From: Cetobacterium somerae ATCC BAA-474
GTDB lineage: Bacteria; Fusobacteriota; Fusobacteriia; Fusobacteriales; Fusobacteriaceae
DNA length: 37,041 nucleotides
Direction of reading: 5' to 3'
Assembly: GCF_000479045.1 (NCBI RefSeq)
Contig: NZ_KI518213.1
Coordinates: 1-37,041, forward strand
How positions within the stretch are numbered: the first letter of the stretch is position 1; each line of letters begins with the position of its first letter. The position numbers and the translations under genes are program-made. Below, piece after piece: positions 24,557 to 33,578 of this stretch. The notes below the pieces were generated by a model. That model saw only the letters and a list, made by a program, of their open reading frames with translations, ran no database searches and was not told the origin of the DNA.

Positions 24557-26329
24557 TTACTTTTTATCTAAAGTTAATGATCCACACTCTTTAATATATT
24601 TTTTCATTCCACAAGCTGAGCATTGCTCTCTACAATCAACTGTTAAAGCTTGTTTCTCACTTTTTTCTAGTTCTCTTATGTAAAACTCTTTACTAACTCC
24701 TGTGTCTACAAGGTCCCATGGAAGAACGGCATCTAAATCTCTTGCACCTAAATAATCTTTTTCAGATATATTCAACTCTTCCATTGCTTCTTTCCAAATA
24801 GAGAAATTATCTTTGTAGTCATCTAGTTTTGCACCAATTTTGAATGCTGTTTCTATTAAATCAGCTGTTCTTTCATTCCCTCTTGAAAGGAAACCTTCTA
24901 AATAAGATTTTTTAGGTGGATGCATTCTTAACGTTGCTCCCTTCATCCCTCTAAAAGCATCCCTTAACATCCCTTGCTTTCTTTCTGTTTCCTCAACACT
25001 CATCTGCTCATGCCATTGATAAGGAGTATGAGGTTTTGGTACAAAATTTGAGACACTTGCTGTTATGTTAACTCTTCTTCTTATTGTTCTACATCTATAT
25101 GTAACCCTTTTCACTAGCTCATATATCGCCATAACATCTTCATCTGTTTCAAATGGTAATCCTATCATAAAGTAAAACTTTAAATTATCCCAACCAGCTT
25201 TTACTGCTGCTTCTGCTGTTTCTATAATTTGTTCCTCTGTTACTCCTTTATTAATAACATCCCTCATTTTCTGGCTTCCAGCTTCTGGAGCAAATGTAAA
25301 TCCAGTTCTTTTTCCACCACTAATATTTACAGCTACATCAACAGAATGAGTATTCATTCTAAGAGATGGTAGTGAAATTGCTAAATTTTTATTCTCATAT
25401 TTTTTTTGTAAACCATCTATTAAAGAGCTTATTCCTGTATAATCACTACTACTTAAAGATGATAATGATATTTCAGAATAACCTGTATTGAAAAGCATAT
25501 CCTCTATTAATTCCATATTCTTCTCAAGACTTCTTTCTCTTACAGGTCTATAAACATATCCTGCTTGACAGAATCTACATCCTCTAGTGCATCCTCTTTG
25601 AATCTCCACTGAAGCTCTGTCGTGAACTATTTGAATATATGGTACTAATTGCTCAGAATATGATGGTGTATTGTCTATATCTTGAACTATTGCTCTTTTT
25701 ATTCTTTTTACACCTTTATGTAATTTAGGAATATAAACTCCTTCGAAATCTTTTATAGCTTCAAGTTTTTCAGCCTTTGTTTTTCCTGCAAGAGTAACCA
25801 ATGTTTGAGCTAACTTTGTCATAGTTTCTTCTCCATCACCAATTACAAAGAAATCTAAAAATTTCTCCATAGGAGTTGGATTCATCATACATGTTCCTCC
25901 TGCCATTATAAGAGGATGCTCTTCTCCTCTTTCATCAGCATGCAATGGGATGTTGGCCAAGTCTAAGGCATTTAAAACATTTGGATAACACATCTCATAT
26001 GATAATGAAAAACCAACAACATCAAAATCTTTTAACTCTGTTTTTGTCTCTAAAGAAAACATTGGAATATTATTTTGTCTCATTAAAGTTTCCATGTCTT
26101 CCATTGGAGCAAATCCTCTTTCTAAGTAAAAATTATCAACTTTATTCATAATTGCATAAAGTAATTTTATTCCTAAATTAGACATTCCCACTTCATAAAT
26201 ATCTGGAAAGAATAAACACATTCTAGCCTTTACTGAATCTAAATCTTTATGAAAACTATTTATTTCATTTCCTAAATATTGAGCTGGTTTTTCTACTGAC
26301 ATTAAATATTTACCTATATCTACTCTCAT
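24557..26329 (-). CDS. B12-binding-domain radical SAM protein (TIGR03960-like)
   Basis: The 590-residue product has an N-terminal cobalamin-binding-like region (FFPDIYEVGMSNLGIKLLYA; LIMAGGTCMMNPTPMEKFLD; VIGDGEE) followed by a radical SAM core with RGCTRGCRFCQAG (cluster cysteines about 246, 250, 253), then FAPEAGSQKMRDVINKG and FYFMIGLPFETDED, and a Cys-rich C-terminus (CREQCSACGMKKYIKEC). This is the architecture of the widely conserved TIGR03960 family; its reaction is not established to my knowledge. The frame extends to TTG 26353, but AAAGGAG fits ATG 26329. The common partner with a DUF2344 domain is not present here; instead HD and TruA-like genes precede it. Confidence 0.85.
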   Translation of the reverse strand: MRVDIGKYLMSVEKPAQYLGNEINSFHKDLDSVKARMCLFFPDIYEVGMSNLGIKLLYAIMNKVDNFYLERGFAPMEDMETLMRQNNIPMFSLETKTELKDFDVVGFSLSYEMCYPNVLNALDLANIPLHADERGEEHPLIMAGGTCMMNPTPMEKFLDFFVIGDGEETMTKLAQTLVTLAGKTKAEKLEAIKDFEGVYIPKLHKGVKRIKRAIVQDIDNTPSYSEQLVPYIQIVHDRASVEIQRGCTRGCRFCQAGYVYRPVRERSLEKNMELIEDMLFNTGYSEISLSSLSSSDYTGISSLIDGLQKKYENKNLAISLPSLRMNTHSVDVAVNISGGKRTGFTFAPEAGSQKMRDVINKGVTEEQIIETAEAAVKAGWDNLKFYFMIGLPFETDEDVMAIYELVKRVTYRCRTIRRRVNITASVSNFVPKPHTPYQWHEQMSVEETERKQGMLRDAFRGMKGATLRMHPPKKSYLEGFLSRGNERTADLIETAFKIGAKLDDYKDNFSIWKEAMEELNISEKDYLGARDLDAVLPWDLVDTGVSKEFYIRELEKSEKQALTVDCREQCSACGMKKYIKECGSLTLDKK

Positions 26330-26339
26330 ATCTCTCCTT

Positions 26340-26759
26340 TTATTCATCATCAATTTTTTGAAAAATTTTCATTTCATTTTCCACATCAACTTTATGATGA
26401 TCTCTACATAATTTTGCTACATCTATATTGATATCTTTTAATATTTCAAAAGCATTTTCAGAATGTTTTTCTAGCTTTTTATCTCCAATTAAAACTTTTT
26501 TTATTCTTTTTAAAAGACCTGTATTACCTTTTCCACAATCATGTAGTAATGCTAATTTTAAATAATTTTTATTATTTTCTAAAATTTTATTTTCACTACA
26601 TTTTTTATAAACTAAAAATGAATGCACTTTATCGTACTCTCTCATCTTACTAAAAACCTTATATTCTTCTGCTGAAAGCACCTTTTTTATCTCTTCTTCA
26701 TTTTTTTTATTAAATTTCAAAAATATATATCTATATACTTGCTTTAGTCTAGAAAGCAT
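26340..26759 (-). CDS. Small HD-domain protein, putative metal-dependent phosphohydrolase
   Basis: The 139-residue product has the HD signature: an early His (HSFLVYKKC, about 46), HD of LLHDCGKGN (about 73-74), then a later His in KLEKHSENAFEIL (about 98) and DHHK near the end. HD proteins of this size hydrolyse phosphate esters of nucleotides or act as simple regulators; the substrate cannot be told from the sequence. ATG directly follows the TAA of the TruA-like gene, with GGGAG upstream. It is co-transcribed with tdk, the TruA-like gene, the radical SAM gene and ung. Confidence 0.75.
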   Translation of the reverse strand: MLSRLKQVYRYIFLKFNKKNEEEIKKVLSAEEYKVFSKMREYDKVHSFLVYKKCSENKILENNKNYLKLALLHDCGKGNTGLLKRIKKVLIGDKKLEKHSENAFEILKDINIDVAKLCRDHHKVDVENEMKIFQKIDDE

Positions 26760-27611
26760 TTAAATCTCCCTTATTACTATATTTCCAAATTCTTTTCTTA
26801 AGGATTTTATATTTGAAGCATTTTTTCCTATTACTTCTCCTTTTTTTTCCTTTTTTACATATAATATTGTAATTTCATCATCAATTGTTTTCTCTATTTT
26901 TTCAACTCCAGATATTTTAAGATTATCACATGATAGTATCATCTTATTCATTAACTCTTCTTTTAGATACACATTTTCTAAAGTTAAAAATTTTCCTGGA
27001 AAAGTTTCAACTTCTCCAGTTAAAATATACCCTGCCATATTTCTAACTTGTTTAGGCATAAATGAATTTCCTATAAATTTTAATACTCCTTTTTCATAGG
27101 TAACTTTAACTGTTCTCTCATGTTCTTTTAGTTCTAATCCTTTCTTATCTGTAAATTTACTTACATCATAAGTTCCACTTATTTCTAAAAGAGTTTTTTC
27201 TATATCTTCTATTGATCTTTTAACTCTTTTTTTAGGATATCTATAAATATACTCTCTCTTTTCCACATATTCTGGAAATGATAAATTTGGAAAAGTCTTT
27301 TGTACCTTTCTTATAAAAATAGACTCCTTCATTTTTTCGTTAAATTTAAATATTATTTCACTTAAATCACCAGTAAAATTACTACTTACATATAAAAGAT
27401 TTCTTTCAGCAGAAACTTTAGCATCTGTTCTTCCACCCTGTTGAATTCCTTTTGCCCAAGTAAATCCTAGCTCATTCATTACTTTTCTAAATTCACCTTT
27501 TACAGTTACTTTTCCTGCCATTTCATCAAAAGAATGAAATTTTTCTCCATTATAAAAAACTGTAAATATATATCCCCACTTATCAGTTTTTTCAACACCT
27601 CTAAAATTCAT
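26760..27611 (-). CDS. Divergent TruA-like tRNA pseudouridine synthase with C-terminal KH-like tail
   Basis: The 283-residue product aligns with TruA along its length: YIFTVFYNGEKFHSF at the start, the catalytic-Asp motif GGRTDAKVSAERN (Asp63; the usual motif is GRTDAGVHA), KREYIYRY for R-x-Y-x-Y, and FIGNSFMPKQVRNMAGYIL for the late SFL-x-x-MVRN motif. The last 30 residues (KGEVIGKNASNIKSLRKEFG) resemble the RNA-binding GxxG loop and helix of a KH domain, which TruA normally lacks. The Gly-to-Lys and His-to-Ser changes suggest a paralogue with other RNA targets. It overlaps tdk by one base (TAATG). Expected reaction: uridine to pseudouridine; target unknown. Confidence 0.75.
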   Translation of the reverse strand: MNFRGVEKTDKWGYIFTVFYNGEKFHSFDEMAGKVTVKGEFRKVMNELGFTWAKGIQQGGRTDAKVSAERNLLYVSSNFTGDLSEIIFKFNEKMKESIFIRKVQKTFPNLSFPEYVEKREYIYRYPKKRVKRSIEDIEKTLLEISGTYDVSKFTDKKGLELKEHERTVKVTYEKGVLKFIGNSFMPKQVRNMAGYILTGEVETFPGKFLTLENVYLKEELMNKMILSCDNLKISGVEKIEKTIDDEITILYVKKEKKGEVIGKNASNIKSLRKEFGNIVIREI

Positions 27612-28210
27612 TACTCTCCTCTTTTTCTAACAATATGGCATCTTCTACATCTTGCTTCATAGCTTTCACTAGCTCCAACTAATACAATAGGATCATCCTC
27701 ATATGCTGGCTCTCCATCAACTAATCTTTGAGTTCTTGATGCTGGATTACCACAACAAGCACAAATAGCATTAAATTTATCTACATATTCAGCTTTTGCC
27801 ATTAGTCTATCCATTGGTTTGAATGGTTCTCCTCTAAAATCTTGATCTAATCCAGCTACAACAACTCTTTTTCCTTGATCTGCCAGTTCTTCACAAAATT
27901 CAGCTACATCCTCACCAAAAAACTGAACCTCATCTATTCCTATAACCTTTACATCTTTATATTCTTTTTCTATTATCTCTCTCATCTCTTCTACTGTTGA
28001 AGCTGGTACAGCCTCGATAAAAGCCTGACTATGAGAAGCTACTTTTGTATCATCATATCTATCATCACTTGAATGTTTAAAAACTAAAATTTTCTGATTT
28101 GCATATTTTGATCTTCTCATTCTTCTAATTAACTCTTCACTTTTTCCTGAAAACATACTTCCAGTTACAACTTCTATCCAACCCATTCCTTCTGTTAATA
28201 ATAAATGCAT
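27611..28210 (-). CDS. tdk: Thymidine kinase
   Basis: Salvage enzyme phosphorylating thymidine to dTMP. The 199-residue protein is the type II (tetrameric, zinc-containing) form: Walker [13 protein letters not shown] (about 17-28), [10 protein letters not shown], the lasso [11 protein letters not shown], and zinc cysteines in CACCG and CRRC. The ATG at 28210 is about ten bases from GGAGG; an internal ATG at residue 9 also fits family alignments. It is first gene of tdk / TruA-like / HD / radical SAM / ung, with its own promoter. Confidence 0.95.
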   Translation of the reverse strand: MHLLLTEGMGWIEVVTGSMFSGKSEELIRRMRRSKYANQKILVFKHSSDDRYDDTKVASHSQAFIEAVPASTVEEMREIIEKEYKDVKVIGIDEVQFFGEDVAEFCEELADQGKRVVVAGLDQDFRGEPFKPMDRLMAKAEYVDKFNAICACCGNPASRTQRLVDGEPAYEDDPIVLVGASESYEARCRRCHIVRKRGE

Positions 28211-28253
28211 TGTATTTTTTCCTCCATCACCAACTATTTTTTATCTATTTTCT

Positions 28254-28282
28254 ATTATAACATAATTAACACATCAAAACAA
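28254..28282 (-). promoter_or_regulatory. Promoter of the tdk operon
   Basis: Minus-strand TTGTTT (28277-28282), 17 bases, TATAAT (28254-28259) with TG extension. It lies about 44 bases before the tdk ATG. Confidence 0.8.
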
Positions 28283-28303
28283 ATCTATAAATCTCTTCAA
28301 AAT

Positions 28304-28330
28304 AAAAAAGTAGCCATGATAGCTACTTTT
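28304..28330 (-). terminator. Terminator after era
   Basis: Arms AAAAGTAGC (28306-28314) and GCTACTTTT (28322-28330) with a 7-base loop, followed on the minus strand by TTTTATTTTG. It begins 7 bases after the era stop codon and ends the ftsX-to-era operon. Confidence 0.8.
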
Positions 28331-28337
28331 AATTTAT

Positions 28338-29231
28338 CTATTTTTCGTCTACATATCCTAATTCTTTTAAGAATGGTTTTTTCTTTCTCCAGTCATCTTT
28401 TACTTTTACCCAAAGTTCTAAGTATATTTGAATTCCTAATAGACTTTCTATCTCTTTTCTAGCTTCAATTCCAATCTCTTTTAGCATTTTACCTTGTTTT
28501 CCAATTATAATACCTTTTTGAGAGTCTCTTTCTACATAAATATTTATATCAAATTTATCTTTTCCATTATCTCTTCTAGTTACATTTATAATTTCAATAG
28601 CTACAGAGTGAGGAATTTCATCTCTTGTTCTTTCTAATATTTTTTCTCTAACAACTTCTGTTATTATTCTATATGTAGGCATATCTGTATACATATCATC
28701 TGGATAATATTTTATTCCATCTTCTAAAAATGGATCTAGCGCTTCTAGTAATTTAGGAACACCTATTGCGTATTGTCCTGCAATCTCTACAATAGCGTCA
28801 AAATCACCTAATTTTTCTGCTATTTCCTCTCTTTTTTTCACTAACTCTTCATCAGTTATTTTATCTATTTTATTAACTATAAGTATTCTTGGTGTTTTTT
28901 TTGCTTCTTTTACTTTTTCCCATACAAATAAATCACCAGTACTAATCTCTTGAGAAGCATCAATAACCATAGCTATAACATCTACATCTCTCAATACTCT
29001 TAAAGCACTATTTGTCATATGTTCACCTAACAAATGTTTTGGCTTATGTATTCCTGGAGTATCTACAAATATGTATTGATTCCCATTAAAATTTAAAATA
29101 CCTTTTATTGTATCTCTTGTTGTTCCTGCCTTATCAGAAACAATAGCAACTTTTTCATTTACAAGTTTATTTATTAATGTAGATTTTCCTACGTTTGGTC
29201 TACCTACAACTGCTATAAATCCAGCTTTCAC
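28338..29231 (-). CDS. era: GTPase Era
   Basis: Ribosome-assembly GTPase that binds the 3' end of 16S rRNA. The 297 residues show G1 GRPNVGKS (10-17), G2 region TTRDTIKG, G3 DTPGIHKP, G4 NKID and a C-terminal KH domain (RDSQKGIIIGKQGKMLKEIG). The length is normal. The start is GTG, two bases after the stop of the Xer-like gene, with GGAGATG upstream. It is last of the ftsX-envC-nadK-recN-xer-like-era operon. Confidence 0.96.
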   Translation of the reverse strand: MKAGFIAVVGRPNVGKSTLINKLVNEKVAIVSDKAGTTRDTIKGILNFNGNQYIFVDTPGIHKPKHLLGEHMTNSALRVLRDVDVIAMVIDASQEISTGDLFVWEKVKEAKKTPRILIVNKIDKITDEELVKKREEIAEKLGDFDAIVEIAGQYAIGVPKLLEALDPFLEDGIKYYPDDMYTDMPTYRIITEVVREKILERTRDEIPHSVAIEIINVTRRDNGKDKFDINIYVERDSQKGIIIGKQGKMLKEIGIEARKEIESLLGIQIYLELWVKVKDDWRKKKPFLKELGYVDEK

Positions 29232-29233
29232 TT

Positions 29234-30025
29234 TTAATCATCTCCTATTCCTATTTTAAAATACTTCTCTTTTAAATCTAAAAAAAACTGCTCTTCATTA
29301 GTTTCATCATTACATTTTACCATAGTTTTCAAAGTATTTCTCAACATATTTGGAGTTATCTCTCTCTTAATACCGCATTTCTTTCCTAATGAGATAAATC
29401 TAGCTCTAAATGATTGTCTACTAAATCCATAAAACACAAGATTACTACTACCACCAGCTAAGTATGTTCGAGTTTCTTTTATATAGTTTTCAAGTTCTTT
29501 TGAAAGTTCATCAGATATTCCTATCCTCTCTCCTTTTTCATCATTAAATATAATTTTATATGAAACTAACTCTAAATCTGATACCTTTATTTTTAGAATG
29601 TCATTAATGGATAAATTAGTTTCTACTAAAAGTTTTATAAGTAATTTATCCCTTGTACCTTTGTAATCTTTTCCACAAACATCTAAAATATTATTAATCT
29701 CCCATAACTCTAAAGTTTCTAACTCTTTTTCTGGAGCTTTTTCAATTATTATTCCTTCTGAAGGATTATCATTTATAAATCTTTTTTCTAAAAGATATTT
29801 ATAAAATGTTTTAATTGTACTTACCTTTCTTATTATAGAATTTGGTTGATAATTATATTTTAAAAACTCCACATACTTTAAAATATCTTCTGTTTTTATA
29901 TCTAAAAGATCTTTTTCTATAAAATTTTCAAAATCTTTTATATCACCATGATATAAATCAAGAGTTTCTTTTTTTAAACTTTTTGAATCTGCTTTATATT
30001 TAATAAAATTTTCTAATAGCTTCAT
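29234..30025 (-). CDS. Tyrosine-recombinase-like protein lacking catalytic residues
   Basis: The 263-residue product has the two-domain layout of XerC/XerD: an N-terminal SAM-like DNA-binding domain (LYHGDIKDFENFIEKDL, IIRKVSTIKTFYKYLLEKRFINDNP) and a C-terminal part that still reads like the catalytic domain. The catalytic set is gone: the Arg of TGLRVSEL is Ser139 (TNLSINDI), the His of PHxLRH is Asn226 and its second His is Asn230 (PNMLRNTL, Arg229 kept), and there is no LGH or nucleophilic Tyr before the early end. The frame is intact and tightly coupled to recN (TAATG) and era (2-base gap), so it seems maintained, not decaying. Recombinase activity is not expected; a DNA-binding or structural role is inferred. 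Confidence 0.8.
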   Translation of the reverse strand: MKLLENFIKYKADSKSLKKETLDLYHGDIKDFENFIEKDLLDIKTEDILKYVEFLKYNYQPNSIIRKVSTIKTFYKYLLEKRFINDNPSEGIIIEKAPEKELETLELWEINNILDVCGKDYKGTRDKLLIKLLVETNLSINDILKIKVSDLELVSYKIIFNDEKGERIGISDELSKELENYIKETRTYLAGGSSNLVFYGFSRQSFRARFISLGKKCGIKREITPNMLRNTLKTMVKCNDETNEEQFFLDLKEKYFKIGIGDD

Positions 30026-31686
30026 TATGCATCACCTAATAGTTCTTTAGCATGTTCTATTACTGCTTCAGATATATTTTTTCCTGCTAACATTCTAGCA
30101 ATCTCTTTGACTCTTTCATCCTCGTCCAACTCTTTTACCTGTGTTATAGTTTTATTATCTAAAAGTTTTTTTTCTATATAAAATTGTTGAGTTGCCTTTG
30201 CAGCTATAGCAGGTGAGTGAGTTATACTCATAACTTGTGTTGTTTCTCCTATCTCTTGAAGTTTATTCGCTATCTTTCTAACAGTTTCACCACCTACACC
30301 CGTATCAATCTCATCAAAAATTAATATTGGAATATTGTCCACTTTAGAAAAAATAACTTTTATGGCTAACATTATTCTACTAACTTCTCCACCTGAAGCT
30401 ACTTTCCATAGAGGCTTTAGCCCTTGTCCAACATTTGTTGATATCATAAACTCCACTTGGTCTATTCCACTTAAAGTCATTGATGTTGATTCTTCAAATT
30501 CAATTTTAAAGTTTGCATCTCCCATATTTAGACCTTTTAATTCATCTTGGAGATTTTCTTCAATAATTTTAGCCTTTAATTTTCTTATATCACTTAACTT
30601 TTTAGCTAAAGTATAGTATTTTGTTTTAGCTTCGTTTCTATCTTTTTCTAATTTTTTTACTTGAAAACTATTTTCATCCAATAATTGAAGTTTTTCATCG
30701 ATTTTTTCTCTGTATTGAAGTATCGTACTAATGTCATCTCCATATTTTGATTTTAAACGATTTATTGCGTCAAGTCTTGAAATAACTTTTTCTAGTCTCA
30801 TATCATCTGCTTCTATATCATCATTTAAATCTCTAATAGAGTCCACACAATCTTGTAAATCATAATAAACTCTCTCTAACCGTTCTAAATTCTCTTGAAA
30901 TTCTTTTCCATATTTTGAGATTGTCTCTAAATTTTTTCTGCTATTATAAATTATATTTAAAGCATTTTTTTCTCCATCTTTTAATATATTCTCTGTTAAT
31001 GATAGCTTTTCCTTTATTTTTCCTGCATGAAAAAGTTTTTTATACTCTTCTTCAAGTTTTTCATCTTCTCCATCCTTCAAATTCACCTTGTCAATTTCTT
31101 GAAGCTGAAACTCATAAAATTCCTTTTTTTCAAGAGTTTCTCTTTTATTTTTTTCCACATCTTGAATTCTTCTCTCTAAACTCGAATATTCATTATAAAT
31201 AACTTCTAATTGTTTTTTTATAGCAATTCCATCATCACCTAAAAATCTGTCTAAAAGTCTTAGATGGTTGCTTTTATTTAAAAGCATTTGATGAGAATGT
31301 TGTCCTACAATATCAACTAAAGTTCCCATTATCTCTTTCAAACTAGACATTGGTACTCTTATGTTATTTACAAAAGCTTTTCCTTTTCCATTCTTATCTA
31401 TATGTCTTCTTACAATAACTTCATTATCTTCAGCTTCTATGCCTAACTCTTTTAATTCAGCTTCTTGTTCCTCATTAACTGCAAATACACCCTGTGCTAA
31501 GAGATATTCCTCTCCATCTCTTACCATATCAGCACTGGCTTTTTCTCCTATTAAAAGATTTATTCCACTTAAAATTATTGATTTCCCTGCTCCAGTTTCT
31601 CCAGTTAAAACAATCAATCCATTTTTAAACTCTAAATCTACTTTTTCTATTATAGCTAAATTTTCAATTTTCAACTCTTTTAACAT
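30025..31686 (-). CDS. recN: DNA repair protein RecN
   Basis: SMC-like ATPase that acts in double-strand-break repair. The 553 residues show Walker A GETGAGKS (29-36), the early QHSHQMLLN motif, a long central coiled coil (about 160-370), the signature VASGGEVSRIMLAIK and Walker B ILIFDEIDTGVGG, followed by VMSITHSPAIAA. Its ATG lies inside the end of nadK (7-base overlap) with GGGGAG upstream. The gene order nadK-recN is common in bacteria. Confidence 0.96.
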   Translation of the reverse strand: MLKELKIENLAIIEKVDLEFKNGLIVLTGETGAGKSIILSGINLLIGEKASADMVRDGEEYLLAQGVFAVNEEQEAELKELGIEAEDNEVIVRRHIDKNGKGKAFVNNIRVPMSSLKEIMGTLVDIVGQHSHQMLLNKSNHLRLLDRFLGDDGIAIKKQLEVIYNEYSSLERRIQDVEKNKRETLEKKEFYEFQLQEIDKVNLKDGEDEKLEEEYKKLFHAGKIKEKLSLTENILKDGEKNALNIIYNSRKNLETISKYGKEFQENLERLERVYYDLQDCVDSIRDLNDDIEADDMRLEKVISRLDAINRLKSKYGDDISTILQYREKIDEKLQLLDENSFQVKKLEKDRNEAKTKYYTLAKKLSDIRKLKAKIIEENLQDELKGLNMGDANFKIEFEESTSMTLSGIDQVEFMISTNVGQGLKPLWKVASGGEVSRIMLAIKVIFSKVDNIPILIFDEIDTGVGGETVRKIANKLQEIGETTQVMSITHSPAIAAKATQQFYIEKKLLDNKTITQVKELDEDERVKEIARMLAGKNISEAVIEHAKELLGDA

Positions 31687-32477
31687 AGATTATCTCCCCA
31701 CTTTAACTTATCTCTCAAAATCCCATAGTAATCTCTATTTTCTGGCAAAATAAGATTTATTTTTTCTTGAGAATAATATACCAATATATGCTCTTCGTCT
31801 TCTATCTCTCTCTCAATTTCACCATCTACTATTATACAACCTTTTTGCCCGGGTTTTAAAGTTAATATTAACCTTTCATCGCCACTTATTATTATAGGTC
31901 TTGTTGCCAAATTATGAGGAGCTAAAGGAGTTACAACTATTGCCTTTATTTGCGGCATAACTATTGGTCCACCAGCTGAAAGAGAGTACGCCGTAGACCC
32001 TGTTGGTGTTGCAACTATTATTCCATCTGCCTTATAATCACATATTTTAGTATTTTCTGTGTTCATAGATATATTTAAAATTTTTGAGCTAGCCATTTTT
32101 TTAGAAATAACAATCTCATTTAACACATCTATTTTTTCTCCTTTTATAACTATCTCTAAAAGCTGTCTACTCTCTTTTCTTACTATTCCTTTTAAATAAT
32201 TAATAAAAGTAGGTTCAAACTCATCTATTTTTATTTCTGTTAAAAAGCCTAAAGAACCTGCATTAATTGCAAAGATATCTATATTTTTATTTTTTATTAG
32301 CGTTTTAGAAGCTCTAAGTAGAGTTCCATCTCCTCCTATAACAACAGCAAATTTTGCTTCTAATACATGAGTTTCAGGAACTATCTCTATATCATTTTTC
32401 AAAAAAAACTCTGTTAGTTGATGATATAGTTTTACTGCTTCTTTTTTATCTTCATTGTAAATTATAGTTCCTTTCAT
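31680..32477 (-). CDS. nadK: NAD kinase
   Basis: Phosphorylates NAD to NADP. The 265 residues show the GGDGT motif (48-52, VVIGGDGTLLRASK), the INAGSLGFLTE motif, the substrate-contact segment NEIVISK and ATPTGSTAYSLSAGGPIV (about 155-172). The length fits the bacterial NadK family. ATG with GGGAGG upstream, 10 bases after the EnvC-like gene; overlaps recN. Confidence 0.95.
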   Translation of the reverse strand: MKGTIIYNEDKKEAVKLYHQLTEFFLKNDIEIVPETHVLEAKFAVVIGGDGTLLRASKTLIKNKNIDIFAINAGSLGFLTEIKIDEFEPTFINYLKGIVRKESRQLLEIVIKGEKIDVLNEIVISKKMASSKILNISMNTENTKICDYKADGIIVATPTGSTAYSLSAGGPIVMPQIKAIVVTPLAPHNLATRPIIISGDERLILTLKPGQKGCIIVDGEIEREIEDEEHILVYYSQEKINLILPENRDYYGILRDKLKWGDNLC

Positions 32478-32487
32478 TATTCCTCCC

Positions 32488-33576
32488 TTAAAATAGATTT
32501 TCTGGATTTATTGGCTTCAAGTTAAATCTTACCTCATAGTAAAGATTTGCTTTACTATCAGTATTTAGACCTAAAACTCCAATATCTTGTCCTCTTTGGA
32601 CTTGCTGATTTAATTTTACTCCAACAGCAATTAAGTTTCCATATACACCGATTGTATTATATCCATAATCTACCATAACCACATTGTTAAGTCCTTGAAA
32701 TTTATCAGCATAAATTACTTTTCCACTTGTTGCAGCTTTAACTCTAGTTCCCATTTTTCCTGCTATTTCGATACCATTACTAACAACTTCACCATTCTTC
32801 TTTTCCCTAAATTTTACAACTATAGTTCCTGAAATAGGTCTTTGAAATTTTCCAAGTTTAAGCACGGCTGTATCTAATTTTACATTTTTAGTTGTTACAC
32901 TTCTTGCCTTTATAATTCTTTCAATTTCTTTTTCTATGTTTTTCTTCTGAATCTCTAACTTACTTATTGTTTTTACATGAGTAGTTTTTTCTTGATTCAA
33001 TCTAGTTATCAATCTATTTTTTTCTTGTTTTTTTACCTCAATCGATCTTCTATTAGAATCTAATTTTCTTTTAAGTATTGTTAACTTTTGTCTATCATTC
33101 TCAATATTCTTTTTTACTTGTTCTATTGAAGTTTGAACATTTTTTATATGTTCCATGCTTTCTAAATCTCCATATAAAAGTCTTGAGAAACTTCTTTTTG
33201 CTATACTTCTATCCTTTGTATTACTTTCTAAACTAGATTTTCTAGTTACCTCTATCATCTTAGCTTTATACTCTGATTTTTTTCTATCTAATGCTTTACT
33301 ACTTACATTTAAATTTAATCCACCATATTCAATATTTCTATTAACTATTTTTATCTCTTCTTGAAGCTTTTCTGCTTCTTTTTCTATATCTTTAATTTCT
33401 GAGTTTATATTTTCAATCTGTTTTGCAATACTTATTTTTTCAGAGTCTATATGTTCAATCCTACTGTTTTTTTGCTTTATTTCGCTCTCTATTTTTTTCA
33501 TTTTATTTTTTAAATTATCTACACTATCTCCAAATATAAAAGTTGAACAAATAAAAAAAATCATTATTCCTTTCAT
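32488..33576 (-). CDS. EnvC-like coiled-coil protein with degenerate LytM (M23) domain
   Basis: Secreted protein likely to act as activator of cell-wall amidases at division, not as a peptidase. The 362 residues comprise a signal sequence (MKGIMIFFICSTFIFG), a long coiled coil (about 18-225, Lys/Glu/Ile heptads) and a C-terminal LytM fold from about 245. The zinc ligands are replaced: HxGID reads SNGIEIAG (Ser266, Glu270), the YxH position reads YGN, and HLHFE reads NLYYEV (344-349). E. coli EnvC is degenerate in the same way and is recruited by FtsEX. It starts 2 bases after the FtsX-like gene, matching that partnership. Confidence 0.85.
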   Translation of the reverse strand: MKGIMIFFICSTFIFGDSVDNLKNKMKKIESEIKQKNSRIEHIDSEKISIAKQIENINSEIKDIEKEAEKLQEEIKIVNRNIEYGGLNLNVSSKALDRKKSEYKAKMIEVTRKSSLESNTKDRSIAKRSFSRLLYGDLESMEHIKNVQTSIEQVKKNIENDRQKLTILKRKLDSNRRSIEVKKQEKNRLITRLNQEKTTHVKTISKLEIQKKNIEKEIERIIKARSVTTKNVKLDTAVLKLGKFQRPISGTIVVKFREKKNGEVVSNGIEIAGKMGTRVKAATSGKVIYADKFQGLNNVVMVDYGYNTIGVYGNLIAVGVKLNQQVQRGQDIGVLGLNTDSKANLYYEVRFNLKPINPENLF

Positions 33577-33578
33577 AA

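Noticed and set aside
29234..30025. Integrase as sign of a phage or integrative element
   Set aside because: No att-like direct repeats, no other mobile genes, and the gene is coupled inside a housekeeping operon; its catalytic residues are missing.
31361..31753. 130-residue plus-strand frame opposite the start of recN and end of nadK
   Set aside because: Low-complexity composition, no ribosome-binding site, and both opposing genes are well supported.
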